Source: an uncultured Brevundimonas sp.
GTDB taxonomy: Bacteria > Pseudomonadota > Alphaproteobacteria > Caulobacterales > Caulobacteraceae
Direction of reading: 5' to 3'
NCBI GenBank assembly: GCA_946885435.1
Contig: CAMPGL010000004.1
Location: forward strand, 1 to 30,408
DNA length: 30,408 nucleotides
The translations under genes and the position numbers were made by a program. Positions 14,870 to 22,486 of this stretch are shown piece after piece; the first letter of the stretch is position 1; each line of letters starts with the position of its first letter. The notes below the pieces were generated by a model. The model was given only the letters and a program-made list of their open reading frames with translations, ran no database searches and had not been told where the DNA came from.

Positions 14870-15490
14870 TCAGACCAGTTGCGCGTCCAGGGCGCCCGCG
14901 ACCTCCGGCAGGGCGCGGGCCAGGGCGGTCTGGAGCGTCGCCTCGGCCACGCCCTCGAGCATCCAGGGCTGCAGGCGGCGATCGAGGATCAGCAGCGTCA
15001 GTCCGTGAAGCGTGCCCCAGACCAAGGCCGTCAGGCCGCCGGCAAGATCTGAGCGCCGCTCGGGCAGCCCCCTCAGCACCGCCGACCGGAAGGCCGCGTA
15101 GGTGTCGCGTGAGGTCCCGGCCAGCTGAGCCTCCGGCCCCTCCGGCGGGCGGATTTCGTCGCTGGTGAACATCAGCCGGTACATCTGCGGCCGTTCGCGC
15201 GCGAAGGCGAAATAGGCGTCCGCGACCGCGGTCAGTCCGCCCGATCCCGCCGCGGCGATCCCCAGCCGGGCGGTCAGATCGGCGAATCCTTGCTCCGCCG
15301 CAGCGGAGAGCAGGGCGGCCCGATCCGCGAAATGCCGATAGGGCGCATTGTGCGAAACGCCGGCTCCGGCCGCGAGCTTGCGCAGGCTGACACCCTCGAG
15401 GCCCTCGCGCTCCAGGGCGGCGCAGGCCTCCGTCACCAGCGCGCGGCGCAGGTCGCCGTGGTGATAGTTCGCCTTAGATTTCTGCGGCAT
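14870..15490 (-). CDS. TetR-family transcriptional repressor
   Basis: 206 residues. The N-terminal HTH is typical (residues about 10-60: ALVTEACAALEREGLEGVSL, RKLAAGAGVSHNAPYRHFAD). The C-terminal ligand domain (ADAYFAFARERPQMYRLMFT, GLTALVWGTLHGLTLLILDR) resembles the WHG-type TetR class. It is divergent from the CPBP protease gene, and dyad sites sit between them, so it most likely represses itself and that gene and is released by an unknown ligand. Confidence 0.92.
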   Translation of the reverse strand: MPQKSKANYHHGDLRRALVTEACAALEREGLEGVSLRKLAAGAGVSHNAPYRHFADRAALLSAAAEQGFADLTARLGIAAAGSGGLTAVADAYFAFARERPQMYRLMFTSDEIRPPEGPEAQLAGTSRDTYAAFRSAVLRGLPERRSDLAGGLTALVWGTLHGLTLLILDRRLQPWMLEGVAEATLQTALARALPEVAGALDAQLV

Positions 15491-15520
15491 GCGCGCGTCT
15501 CCGGGTCAGCGCCAACATTG

Positions 15521-15563
15521 GTGTTGACAGTGTCCACACTTGCTATATGTTGACGCCGTCTAC
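15521..15563. promoter_or_regulatory. Paired dyad operators, probable TetR sites
   Basis: GTGTTGACAGTGTCCACAC (15521-15539) is an imperfect palindrome with arms GTGT-GACA / TGTC-ACAC. A related site, GTTGACGCCGTCTAC, starts at 15549, 26 bases after the matching position of the first. Both have GTTGAC-N3-GTC. TTGACA (15524-15529) inside the first site could also be a -35 element. Placement between the divergent TetR and CPBP genes fits autoregulation. Confidence 0.55.
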
Positions 15564-15590
15564 TTCAACCCCCTTTCGCAGGATTGTTCC

Positions 15591-16277
15591 ATGACCGCCG
15601 AACGTCAGGCGGCGCCCGGCGGCGCCGCGTCCCTTCTCGGCCTCGCCGCGGCCTTCGGCTTGCCGGCGGCGCTGCTTTTCCTGCGTCCCTCTGAGCTCTT
15701 CCCGACCCTATCCCAGGCGGAGCAGGTCCTGGTCGGGGAGGCGGGCTGGTGGCTGGCCGCCCTGGTGGTGCTGCTGGTGATGTTCGTCGGCGAGCGGCGC
15801 GGCCTGTCGTCGATCGACCTGCGCTGGCCCGGCCTGCGGTCCATCCTCTGGGGCGTGGTCGGCAGCGTCGTCCTGATCGCTCTTTTCATGGCGACGCAGG
15901 TCCTGCTGCAACTCCTCGGCCTGGGACTGTCGAAATCGGCCGCGCTCGACTTCACCCAGATCCCGGTCTGGCTGATCCTGGCCATGGCGCTGCGCGCCGG
16001 GGTGGTCGAGGAGATCCTGTTCCGGGGTTACGCCGTGACCCGGCTCGAGAGCCTGACCGGCCGGACCTGGATCGCCGCCCTGCTCTCGCTGGCCGCCTTC
16101 GTCGTCCTGCACGCCACCTCCTGGTCGGCCGGACATTTGATCTTCGTCGCCGTGGCGGGCGGGGCCTTGACGCTCATGTACGTCTGGAAGCGCAATCTCG
16201 CCGCCAACATCATCGCGCACACCCTGGTCGACGTCGCCGGGCTGATGATGGCCCACGCCGCCGCGACGCAGGGCTGA
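15591..16277 (+). CDS. CPBP-family intramembrane metalloprotease
   Basis: 228 residues from ATG 15591 (AGGA upstream); an in-frame ATG at 15546 lies in the operator region and is less likely. About seven hydrophobic segments place it in the inner membrane. The three Abi/CPBP motifs are present: EEILFRGY (Glu140, Glu141, Arg145), FVVLHATSW and NIIAHTLVD. Family members are glutamate intramembrane proteases that process prenylated or signal proteins, and some give bacteriocin self-immunity. Control by the divergent TetR suggests induced expression; the substrate is unknown. Confidence 0.92.
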   Translation: MTAERQAAPGGAASLLGLAAAFGLPAALLFLRPSELFPTLSQAEQVLVGEAGWWLAALVVLLVMFVGERRGLSSIDLRWPGLRSILWGVVGSVVLIALFMATQVLLQLLGLGLSKSAALDFTQIPVWLILAMALRAGVVEEILFRGYAVTRLESLTGRTWIAALLSLAAFVVLHATSWSAGHLIFVAVAGGALTLMYVWKRNLAANIIAHTLVDVAGLMMAHAAATQG

Positions 16278-16303
16278 GCCGAACCTGACCAAACCTTCAC
16301 GTT

Positions 16304-16348
16304 CCTCCCGCGCGGCCGTGGCTTAACGTCCGCGCGGGAGGATTTTTC
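16304..16348 (+). terminator. Terminator-like hairpin that also covers a Shine-Dalgarno
   Basis: Twelve-base perfect arms, CCTCCCGCGCGG (16304-16315) and CCGCGCGGGAGG (16330-16341), with a 14-base loop, followed by ATTTTTC. This is a good intrinsic terminator for the CPBP gene. The right arm contains GGGAGG, seven bases before ATG 16349, the natural ribosome site of the next gene, so folding would hide it. Confidence 0.75.
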
Positions 16349-17581
16349 ATGCGCGCTGCCCTGCTTTCCGTCGCCGCCCTGGCGATCTGCGCCTCGCCGG
16401 CGACGGCCCAGATCCGGTTCGAGGACGTCACCGAGACCCACCTGCCGCAAAGCCCGGCGTGGAACTCCATGGACGTCGAGGTCGCCGACCTGAACGGCGA
16501 CGGCCTGCTCGATCTGGTCGCGCCGCAGGAGTGGCTGGTGAACGCGGTCTATTTTGGCGAACCGGGCGGCCGCTTCCGGCTGGGGGAGGGCGCGCTCGAG
16601 GTCCTGGCTGAGGACGAACTGGCGCTCGGCCCGCCGCAGCTGAACCAGCCCGGCATGGGGCACGACAGCGAGGACGTCTCCATCTCCGACTTCGACGGCG
16701 ACGGCGTGCTCGACCTGATCATCGTCACCGAGGACGACGTCCGCTTCGGTCGGACCGGGGTCCACGAATACTATCGCGGGGCGGGCGACGGCCGATTCAC
16801 GCGGGTGCGCGGCGTCCTGCCGGACACCGAGGCCAACGCCGTAGCCCACGCCGACCTCAATGGCGACGGCGCGCCGGACCTGCTGATCGTCGGCGCCGGC
16901 CAGGACCGGCTGCTTATCAACGACGGCCGCGGCGGTTTCCGCGACGAGACCGACTGGCGCCTGCCGCGCGAGGCCGCGACCGGCCAAGACGGCGAGTTCG
17001 CCGACCTCGACGGCGACGGCGATCTCGACATCGTGCTGGGGATGGAGGGCGGCCACGCCCTGTGGCTCAACGACGGCCAGGGCCGGTTCACCGACGCCAG
17101 CCGCGAGCGCCTGCCGGCCCCCGGCTTCGTCGAGGCCCGAAAGGTGGCGCCCGTGGACGTGGACGGCGACGGCGACCTCGACCTCTATTTCAGCCACCCG
17201 GACTGGATGGGCCGCAACGGCCGCGACCGGCTGTTCATCAATGACGGTTCAGGCCGCTTCTCCGACGAGACCGAGGCCCGCCTGCCGGCGGGCGACGGCC
17301 TGACCGTCGACGCCCGCTTCGCCGACCTGGACGGCGACGGCGACCTCGACGTCGTCCGCGCCGACCGTCCGTTCATCACCGTCTGGCTGAATGACGGATC
17401 GGGCCGCTTCGCGGACGTGACGGCCCAGGTCCTGGCCGGCGACGTCGGGGCCCATGTGCTGGCGGTCGAGCTGGCCGACTTCGACGGTGACGGCCTGATC
17501 GACATCTACCTGGGCCAGCTGCGCACCAGCCAGGGCTCCCCGGACACCCGCGACCGGCTGCTGCTGCAGCGGCGGCAGTAG
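16349..17581 (+). CDS. Secreted FG-GAP/VCBS repeat protein
   Basis: 410 residues with a signal peptide (MRAALLSVAALAICASPATAQ). The mature part is a run of repeats with the calcium-binding loop DxNxDGxxD or DxDGDGxxD, for example DLNGDGLLDLV, DFDGDGVLDLI, DLNGDGAPDLL, DLDGDGDLDIV and DVDGDGDLDLY, alternating with WLNDGxGRFxD. This is the FG-GAP/VCBS architecture, which folds as a beta-propeller in the periplasm or outside the cell. No enzyme domain is present, so a binding or adhesive role is likely. The repeats are nearly regular over the whole length. Confidence 0.92.
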   Translation: MRAALLSVAALAICASPATAQIRFEDVTETHLPQSPAWNSMDVEVADLNGDGLLDLVAPQEWLVNAVYFGEPGGRFRLGEGALEVLAEDELALGPPQLNQPGMGHDSEDVSISDFDGDGVLDLIIVTEDDVRFGRTGVHEYYRGAGDGRFTRVRGVLPDTEANAVAHADLNGDGAPDLLIVGAGQDRLLINDGRGGFRDETDWRLPREAATGQDGEFADLDGDGDLDIVLGMEGGHALWLNDGQGRFTDASRERLPAPGFVEARKVAPVDVDGDGDLDLYFSHPDWMGRNGRDRLFINDGSGRFSDETEARLPAGDGLTVDARFADLDGDGDLDVVRADRPFITVWLNDGSGRFADVTAQVLAGDVGAHVLAVELADFDGDGLIDIYLGQLRTSQGSPDTRDRLLLQRRQ

Positions 17582-17603
17582 CAGTTCCGGGGAGACCGCG
17601 GCC

Positions 17604-18410
17604 TCAGCCGAACAGCGCCTCCAGCTGACTCGCGGCGTTCGGCCCGACCGCCTCGGTCGCGCCGCGGCCGTAGGCGTCGCGCACCACGCGTGTGAGGTCG
17701 GACACGCCGTGCGCGGTCGGCAGGTGAGCGGACAGCAGGTGGGCGGGCTCCAGCATGTCGAGCATGCCGAGAATACGCCCCAGCGCCGCCTGGTCCATCT
17801 GGGCGAGCCATGGCGCGTCGATGCTTGACCAGGCCACGAGACCTTCGCGCAGGGTCTCGGCCGGGATCTGGTCGATGGTCTCGACGCTGCCCGGCAGCAG
17901 GGCGCCGAACGCATCCGCAGCGAAATAGACCCGCTCCGTCTCGTCGAAGAAGCCCATCGTCTCCGGCGCGTCGTAGTAAGGCGGCTTCACCTGATGCAGG
18001 CGCCGCCCGCCCACCTCAAACACCTCGTCCGGCTCCAGCAGGCGCAGCCGCGAGGGATCGCCGGCCCCAAGCAGACCCAACTTGCCGGCTCCCAGGAAGC
18101 TGGTGACGATGGTGGCGTTCGGGGCGAGGTCAAGGACGCGGTCGAGCGCGCCGACGTGGTCGGCGTCGGTGTGGCGGAGCCAGATCCAGCGCAGGTCCCG
18201 CGGATCGATCTCTTCGCTCAGGCGCGCAGCGAACACCTCGGCCAGCATGTTCACGCCGGTGTCGACCAGCACCGGCTCGGGTCCCTTGAGCAGGAACGCG
18301 TTCACCGGCAGCGCGCCCAGGGTCGGAATGGACATCCAGGATGGAAACGCCGTCCAGGCGTCGGTGATGCGCTGGGTCGCGTGCAGGGCAGGGTCGGTGA
18401 CAGGGGTCAT
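17604..18410 (-). CDS. Metallo-beta-lactamase-fold hydrolase
   Basis: 268 residues from ATG 18410, with GAGG seven bases ahead; an upstream ATG at 18422 lacks a ribosome site. The metal motif reads HTDADH (His80, Asp82, Asp84, His85). It differs from the common HxHxDH in having Asp at the second position, and is closer to the HxExDHxG pattern of flavodiiron-type proteins. LVDTGVNML and the later MGFFDETERVYFAADAFG fit the fold. Substrate is unknown. It is divergent from a TetR gene with a palindrome between, so it is probably its target. Confidence 0.87.
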   Translation of the reverse strand: MTPVTDPALHATQRITDAWTAFPSWMSIPTLGALPVNAFLLKGPEPVLVDTGVNMLAEVFAARLSEEIDPRDLRWIWLRHTDADHVGALDRVLDLAPNATIVTSFLGAGKLGLLGAGDPSRLRLLEPDEVFEVGGRRLHQVKPPYYDAPETMGFFDETERVYFAADAFGALLPGSVETIDQIPAETLREGLVAWSSIDAPWLAQMDQAALGRILGMLDMLEPAHLLSAHLPTAHGVSDLTRVVRDAYGRGATEAVGPNAASQLEALFG

Positions 18411-18423
18411 GGCGGTCCTCATT

Positions 18424-18447
18424 TCATAGAACAGATGTGTTCAATGA
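18424..18447. promoter_or_regulatory. 24-bp palindrome, probable TetR operator
   Basis: TCAT-GAACA-AT-TGTTC-ATGA: an imperfect dyad with 20 of 24 bases symmetric, starting two bases outside the alternative start of the MBL-fold gene. It is placed to control both that gene and the divergent TetR gene. Confidence 0.6.
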
Positions 18448-18508
18448 AACTGCGTTAGGTGGCGCATCGGGGCTTGTCAAGCATTCGGTGATCACCCATG
18501 TTCACTCA

Positions 18509-19111
18509 ATGACGGATGAGAAACGGCCCTATCGCCTACGAGAGCGCGCCCGAGCGCAGGAAGAGACCCGCCGCAGGATCGTCGAGGCCGCCATGCAGCT
18601 GCACGAAACCCTGGGGCCGCGAGCCACGACGGTCAGCGCCATCGCCGAGCGGTCGGGCGTGCAGCGGCTGACCGTCTATCGGCACTTTCCGGACGAGGCG
18701 GCCATCTTCCAGGCGTGCTCCGCGCACTGGTCGGCGCTCAACCCGCCACCCGACCCCGACGACTGGACCGACGCCGCCGACCCGACCGAACGGGTCTCCG
18801 CCGCGGCGACGGCGATCTATGCCTATTTCTCGCGCACGCGCCGCATGCTGACGTCGCTATACGTGGACCTGCCGCATGTGCCGGCGCTGAAGGCGCCGAT
18901 GTCGGGATTCTTCGACTATCTCGATGGGGTGAGCGCCGACCTGATCGCCGCTTTCGACCCGGCGTCCTCGGGCGATCACGTCGCCCCGACCATCCGCCAC
19001 GCCCTGCGCTTCCCGACCTGGTCCGACCTTGAGAGCCAGGGCCTGGACAACGCCGCCAAGGTGGCGCTGGTGTCGCGCTGGCTTGGGGGGCCGCCCCCGG
19101 CGCGGCCTTGA
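18509..19111 (+). CDS. TetR-family transcriptional regulator
   Basis: About 200 residues from ATG 18509 (MTDEKRPYRLRERARAQEET). The frame is open from 18437, but that start lies inside the palindrome; neither start has a good ribosome site. The HTH is clear: RRRIVEAAMQLHETLGPRAT, then SAIAERSGVQRLTVYRHFPD. The C-terminal domain is helical and typical of ligand-binding TetR proteins (IYAYFSRTRRMLTSLYVDLP). Divergent to the MBL-fold gene, which it probably represses. The ligand is not evident. Confidence 0.9.
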   Translation: MTDEKRPYRLRERARAQEETRRRIVEAAMQLHETLGPRATTVSAIAERSGVQRLTVYRHFPDEAAIFQACSAHWSALNPPPDPDDWTDAADPTERVSAAATAIYAYFSRTRRMLTSLYVDLPHVPALKAPMSGFFDYLDGVSADLIAAFDPASSGDHVAPTIRHALRFPTWSDLESQGLDNAAKVALVSRWLGGPPPARP

Positions 19112-19123
19112 ACCCGCCTTAAC
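19108..19123 (+). promoter_or_regulatory. Possible CtrA box upstream of shkA
   Basis: TTGA-N7-TTAAC, one mismatch from the CtrA consensus TTAA-N7-TTAAC used by Caulobacterales cell-cycle genes. It lies 38 bases before the shkA start and overlaps the TetR stop codon. A single degenerate match is weak evidence. Confidence 0.3.
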
Positions 19124-19161
19124 CCGACAGGGCCATACTGCCCTCATTACCGGGAGGCGGC

Positions 19162-20682
19162 ATGGCCAGAAGGGCGACGGCGAAACCTAAGGACACGGGC
19201 TCGGGCGAGGAGTTCCTGCGCCTGATGAGCCACGAGATGCGCACGCCCCTGAACGGCGTGATCGGCATGCTCGGCCTCCTGTCGCGGACGAAGCTGGACG
19301 GCGCCCAGAGGGCCTATGCGGCCGCCGCCCGCGAGTCCGCCGATCACCTGCTGGGGCTCGTCAACGACCTGCTCGACTACGCCCGGCTGGAGGCCGGCAA
19401 GGTCGAGCTGGAGCGGGCCCCGGTCGACCTCGAGCGTTTGCTCCAGGGGGTCGCCGAGCTGCTCAGCCCGCGCGCCCACGACAAGGGTCTGGAGATCGTC
19501 TGGACCGTCAGCCCCGAAGCGCCCGATGTCCTGGCCGACGACGGCCGCCTGCGCCAGATCCTGTTCAACCTGGCGGGCAACGCGGTGAAGTTCACCCCTT
19601 CGGGCGGTGTGCGACTGGCGGTCGAGCGCGCCGGCGGAACCGCGGCCGAGCCCGTCCTGCGCTTCCTCGTCGACGACACCGGCCCGGGCGTGCCGGCCGA
19701 GGCGCGTCGGCGCGTGTTCGAACAGTTCGGCCACGTTGTGCCTTCCGACGCCGACCGTCACGGCGGCACGGGCCTGGGCCTGGCCGTGGTCGAACGTCTG
19801 GCCAAGGCCATGAACGGCGCCTGCGGCGTCGAGGACCGCCCCGGCGGCGGCGCCCGGTTCTGGGTGGAGGCCGCCTTCGAGGCCGCCCCGGACGCCGAAC
19901 CCCGCGGCCGTCCCCTGGACGGCGTCCAGGTCTGCGTCTGCTCGCCCGAACCGATGGTCCGCCAGGCCGCCGCCGCCCAGGTCGAGGCCTGCGGCGGGAC
20001 CGCGCGGATGACTGACGATCCGGTCGACAGCACCTGCCGCGTCGTGCTGGTCGACCACGCCCTGTCCACCGGCGGCGTCCTGGCGCCCGCGCCGCGGCAG
20101 GGGCGGGGCATCATCCTGCTTCGGCCCGAGGACCGCGACCTGATCCAGCGCTATCGGGACGTCGGCTTCGCCGGCTATCTGATCAAGCCCTTGCGCCGCA
20201 CCTCGCTGGCCGAGCGCATTCTCGCCATCCTCAACGGCGTTCCCGCCGCGGCCGGTCCCGTGCGCGACGACGACCGCGTGGCGCCCCTGCGCAACGCCGG
20301 CCTGCGCGTGTTGCTGGCCGAGGACAATCCGGTCAACGCCCTGCTCGCCCGGACCCTGCTCCGGCGCGAGGGCTGCGCGGTCGAGACGGCGGCCTCGGGC
20401 CAGGAGGTGCTCCAGGCCATGAGCCGGGCCCGCTACGACCTGGTCCTGATGGACATGCGCATGCCCGGCATGGACGGCGTCGCGGCGGCGCGAGCCCTGC
20501 GCGCGCGCGGCGACCAGACGCCGATCGTGGCGCTGACCGCCAACGCCTTCGCCGAGGACCGCCGCGCCTGTCTGGAGGCCGGCATGAACGACCACCTCGC
20601 CAAGCCCGTCGACGCCGACCAGCTGCGCGCTGCGCTCGCCCGCTGGACGAACCGCGAGGGTCGGGTAAAGCTGGCCTCCTGA
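19162..20682 (+). CDS. shkA: ShkA-type hybrid histidine kinase (c-di-GMP-controlled)
   Basis: 506 residues, cytoplasmic, no sensor domain. Order: DHp with SHEMRTP (His24), catalytic ATPase with [19 protein letters not shown] and [10 protein letters not shown], a receiver-like domain lacking the Asp pocket (about 250-355), and a true receiver with LMDMRMPG (Asp431). In Caulobacter ShkA, c-di-GMP binds the pseudo-receiver through residues I recall as R324, Y338, P342 and R344 and displaces a DDR linker at 369-371; the phospho-Asp is D430. Here Arg325, Tyr339, Pro343, Arg345, Asp370-Asp371-Arg372 and Asp431 each lie one position later, a striking match. In Caulobacter it passes phosphate through ShpA to TacA to switch on stalk genes. 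GGGAGGCGG precedes the ATG. Confidence 0.88.
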   Translation: MARRATAKPKDTGSGEEFLRLMSHEMRTPLNGVIGMLGLLSRTKLDGAQRAYAAAARESADHLLGLVNDLLDYARLEAGKVELERAPVDLERLLQGVAELLSPRAHDKGLEIVWTVSPEAPDVLADDGRLRQILFNLAGNAVKFTPSGGVRLAVERAGGTAAEPVLRFLVDDTGPGVPAEARRRVFEQFGHVVPSDADRHGGTGLGLAVVERLAKAMNGACGVEDRPGGGARFWVEAAFEAAPDAEPRGRPLDGVQVCVCSPEPMVRQAAAAQVEACGGTARMTDDPVDSTCRVVLVDHALSTGGVLAPAPRQGRGIILLRPEDRDLIQRYRDVGFAGYLIKPLRRTSLAERILAILNGVPAAAGPVRDDDRVAPLRNAGLRVLLAEDNPVNALLARTLLRREGCAVETAASGQEVLQAMSRARYDLVLMDMRMPGMDGVAAARALRARGDQTPIVALTANAFAEDRRACLEAGMNDHLAKPVDADQLRAALARWTNREGRVKLAS

Positions 20683-20727
20683 TTTCACGGGGCGCGGGGG
20701 GCGCCTCCGTTGGAGGGGCCTTTCCGC

Positions 20728-22479
20728 ATGGCGAACGAATCCGGGGCGACCGCCGAGAAGCTCGGCTGGTGGGACTCGATCAGGGTCTACGGCGAGCGGC
20801 GAACCTTCGTGATGTTGCTGCTCGGCTTTTCGGCCGGCCTGCCGAACCTGCTGATCTTCGACACCTTGTCGGCGTGGCTGCGCGAGTCTGGAGTTTCGCT
20901 CGAGCTGATCACCTTCTTCGGCCTGGCGACGCTGACCTACGCCCTGAAGTTCGTGTGGGCGCCGCTCCTGGACCGCACCAATCTTCCCATCCTGACCAAA
21001 TGGCTGGGGCACCGGCGATCCTGGATGCTGGCCACCCAGGCTCTGATCATCCTGGGGCTGTGGATGATCTCTGGATCCGATCCGGCGACCAATCTGGGTG
21101 CGGTGGCGGTGTTCGCGGTGATCACCGGCTTCTTCGGGGCGACGCAGGACATCGCCATCGACGCCTGGCGCATCGAGGCGTCCGACGACACGCGCCAGGG
21201 GGCCATGGCCGCGGCCTATCAGCTGGGTTACCGAGTGGCGGCCATCGTGGCCGGCGCGGTCCCGCTGGTGCTGGCCCAGCTCTACAATTGGAACCTGTCC
21301 TACGCTGTCATGGCGGCGCTGATGGGCATCGGCGTCCTCGCCGTCCTTTTCGCCCCACGCGAGAAGCAGCATGTCATCCGCCCCATCCCCGTCGGCGACA
21401 TTCCGCCCAACCCGGCACTGGAATTCGTCGAGTGGATCGTGCGTCTCGTCCTGATCGCGATTGCGGCGGTGACCATCGGCACGGGCCTGACCAAGCTTTC
21501 GGCGGCGCTGGTCTGGGTGCTCGGCCTGATCGGACTCGGAGAGGCTTCAGCGCCGACCATCGAGGCCTTCCTTGGCCAGGAGGGGCTCAACGGCGTCCTC
21601 GCACAGTTCACCTTCATCATAGGCGGGTTCCTGCTGCTGGCCGCGGCCTGCTGGCCGTTACCGGGCGTACGCACCCGACCGGGCGCCTATCTCGCCGGCT
21701 CCTTCGGCGCGCCGCTCAAGGACTTCTTCCGGCGCTTCGGCAAGCTGGCCGGACCGATCCTGGCTCTGATCTGCGTCTACCGGCTGTCGGACTTCGTGCT
21801 CACTCTGATGAACCCCTTCTACCAGGACCTCGGGTTCAGCCTGATCGAGATCGCCGAGGTGCGAAAACTCTTCGGCGTCGTCATGCTGTCCGTCGGTGTG
21901 GTGATCGGGGGATGGGCCGTCGCGCGCTTCGGGCTGATCCGCACCATGGTGATCGGCGCCTTCATGAGCCCGGTGTCGAACCTGGTCTTCGCCTGGCTGG
22001 CCACCCAAGGCCACGACCTTGGCGCCCTGTTCGTCGCCATCGGCGTCGACAACGTGGCGACCGGTTTCGCGGGCACGGCCCTGATCGCCTACATGTCGAG
22101 CCTGACGTCGATCGGCTTCACCGCCACGCAGTACGCTCTGTTCAGTTCGCTCTACGCACTCCCGGGCAAGCTGATCGCGTCGCAGTCGGGACGGATCGTG
22201 GAAGCCTCGGCGCGGTCTGCAGACGCGGGAGGGCCGCTGGCGAGCTTCAAGGGTCTGTTCGCGGCCATCTCGCCAGAGTCCCTCGTGACTGGTGCGGCCG
22301 CCAGCAGTGTCACTCGAGAAGGCCTCGGCGCCGGCTACGTGACCTTCTTCCTGTATTCGACGGCGATCGGAATCTTCGCCATCTGGCTCGCGTTCTACGT
22401 CGCCAAGCGGCAGCCGGCGGCGGAAGCCGAGGCCAAGGCGCGTCAGGCCGAGCAAGAAGCCGAAGCCCAGCCCTCCTGA
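20728..22479 (+). CDS. ampG: AmpG-like muropeptide permease (MFS)
   Basis: 583 residues from ATG 20728, with GGAGGGG (20712-20718) nine bases ahead. It has at least twelve hydrophobic segments of the major facilitator superfamily. GFSAGLPNLLIFDTLSAWLR, YALKFVWAPLLDR, FFGATQDIAIDAWRIE and FTATQYALFSSLYALPGKL are hallmark AmpG segments. The role is import of anhydro-muropeptides from the periplasm for wall recycling, which in many bacteria also feeds beta-lactamase induction. A longer loop before the last membrane segment (ASARSADAGGPLASFKGLFA and onward) and a charged AKRQPAAEAEAKARQAEQEA tail are extensions. It converges with maeB at seven bases. Confidence 0.92.
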   Translation: MANESGATAEKLGWWDSIRVYGERRTFVMLLLGFSAGLPNLLIFDTLSAWLRESGVSLELITFFGLATLTYALKFVWAPLLDRTNLPILTKWLGHRRSWMLATQALIILGLWMISGSDPATNLGAVAVFAVITGFFGATQDIAIDAWRIEASDDTRQGAMAAAYQLGYRVAAIVAGAVPLVLAQLYNWNLSYAVMAALMGIGVLAVLFAPREKQHVIRPIPVGDIPPNPALEFVEWIVRLVLIAIAAVTIGTGLTKLSAALVWVLGLIGLGEASAPTIEAFLGQEGLNGVLAQFTFIIGGFLLLAAACWPLPGVRTRPGAYLAGSFGAPLKDFFRRFGKLAGPILALICVYRLSDFVLTLMNPFYQDLGFSLIEIAEVRKLFGVVMLSVGVVIGGWAVARFGLIRTMVIGAFMSPVSNLVFAWLATQGHDLGALFVAIGVDNVATGFAGTALIAYMSSLTSIGFTATQYALFSSLYALPGKLIASQSGRIVEASARSADAGGPLASFKGLFAAISPESLVTGAAASSVTREGLGAGYVTFFLYSTAIGIFAIWLAFYVAKRQPAAEAEAKARQAEQEAEAQPS

Positions 22480-22486
22480 GCCGGGC

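Noticed and set aside
19147..21372. 741-residue open frame antisense to shkA and ampG
   Set aside because: Gln/Arg/Gly/His-rich composition typical of an antisense frame in GC-rich DNA, no domain, and it lies over two well-supported genes.
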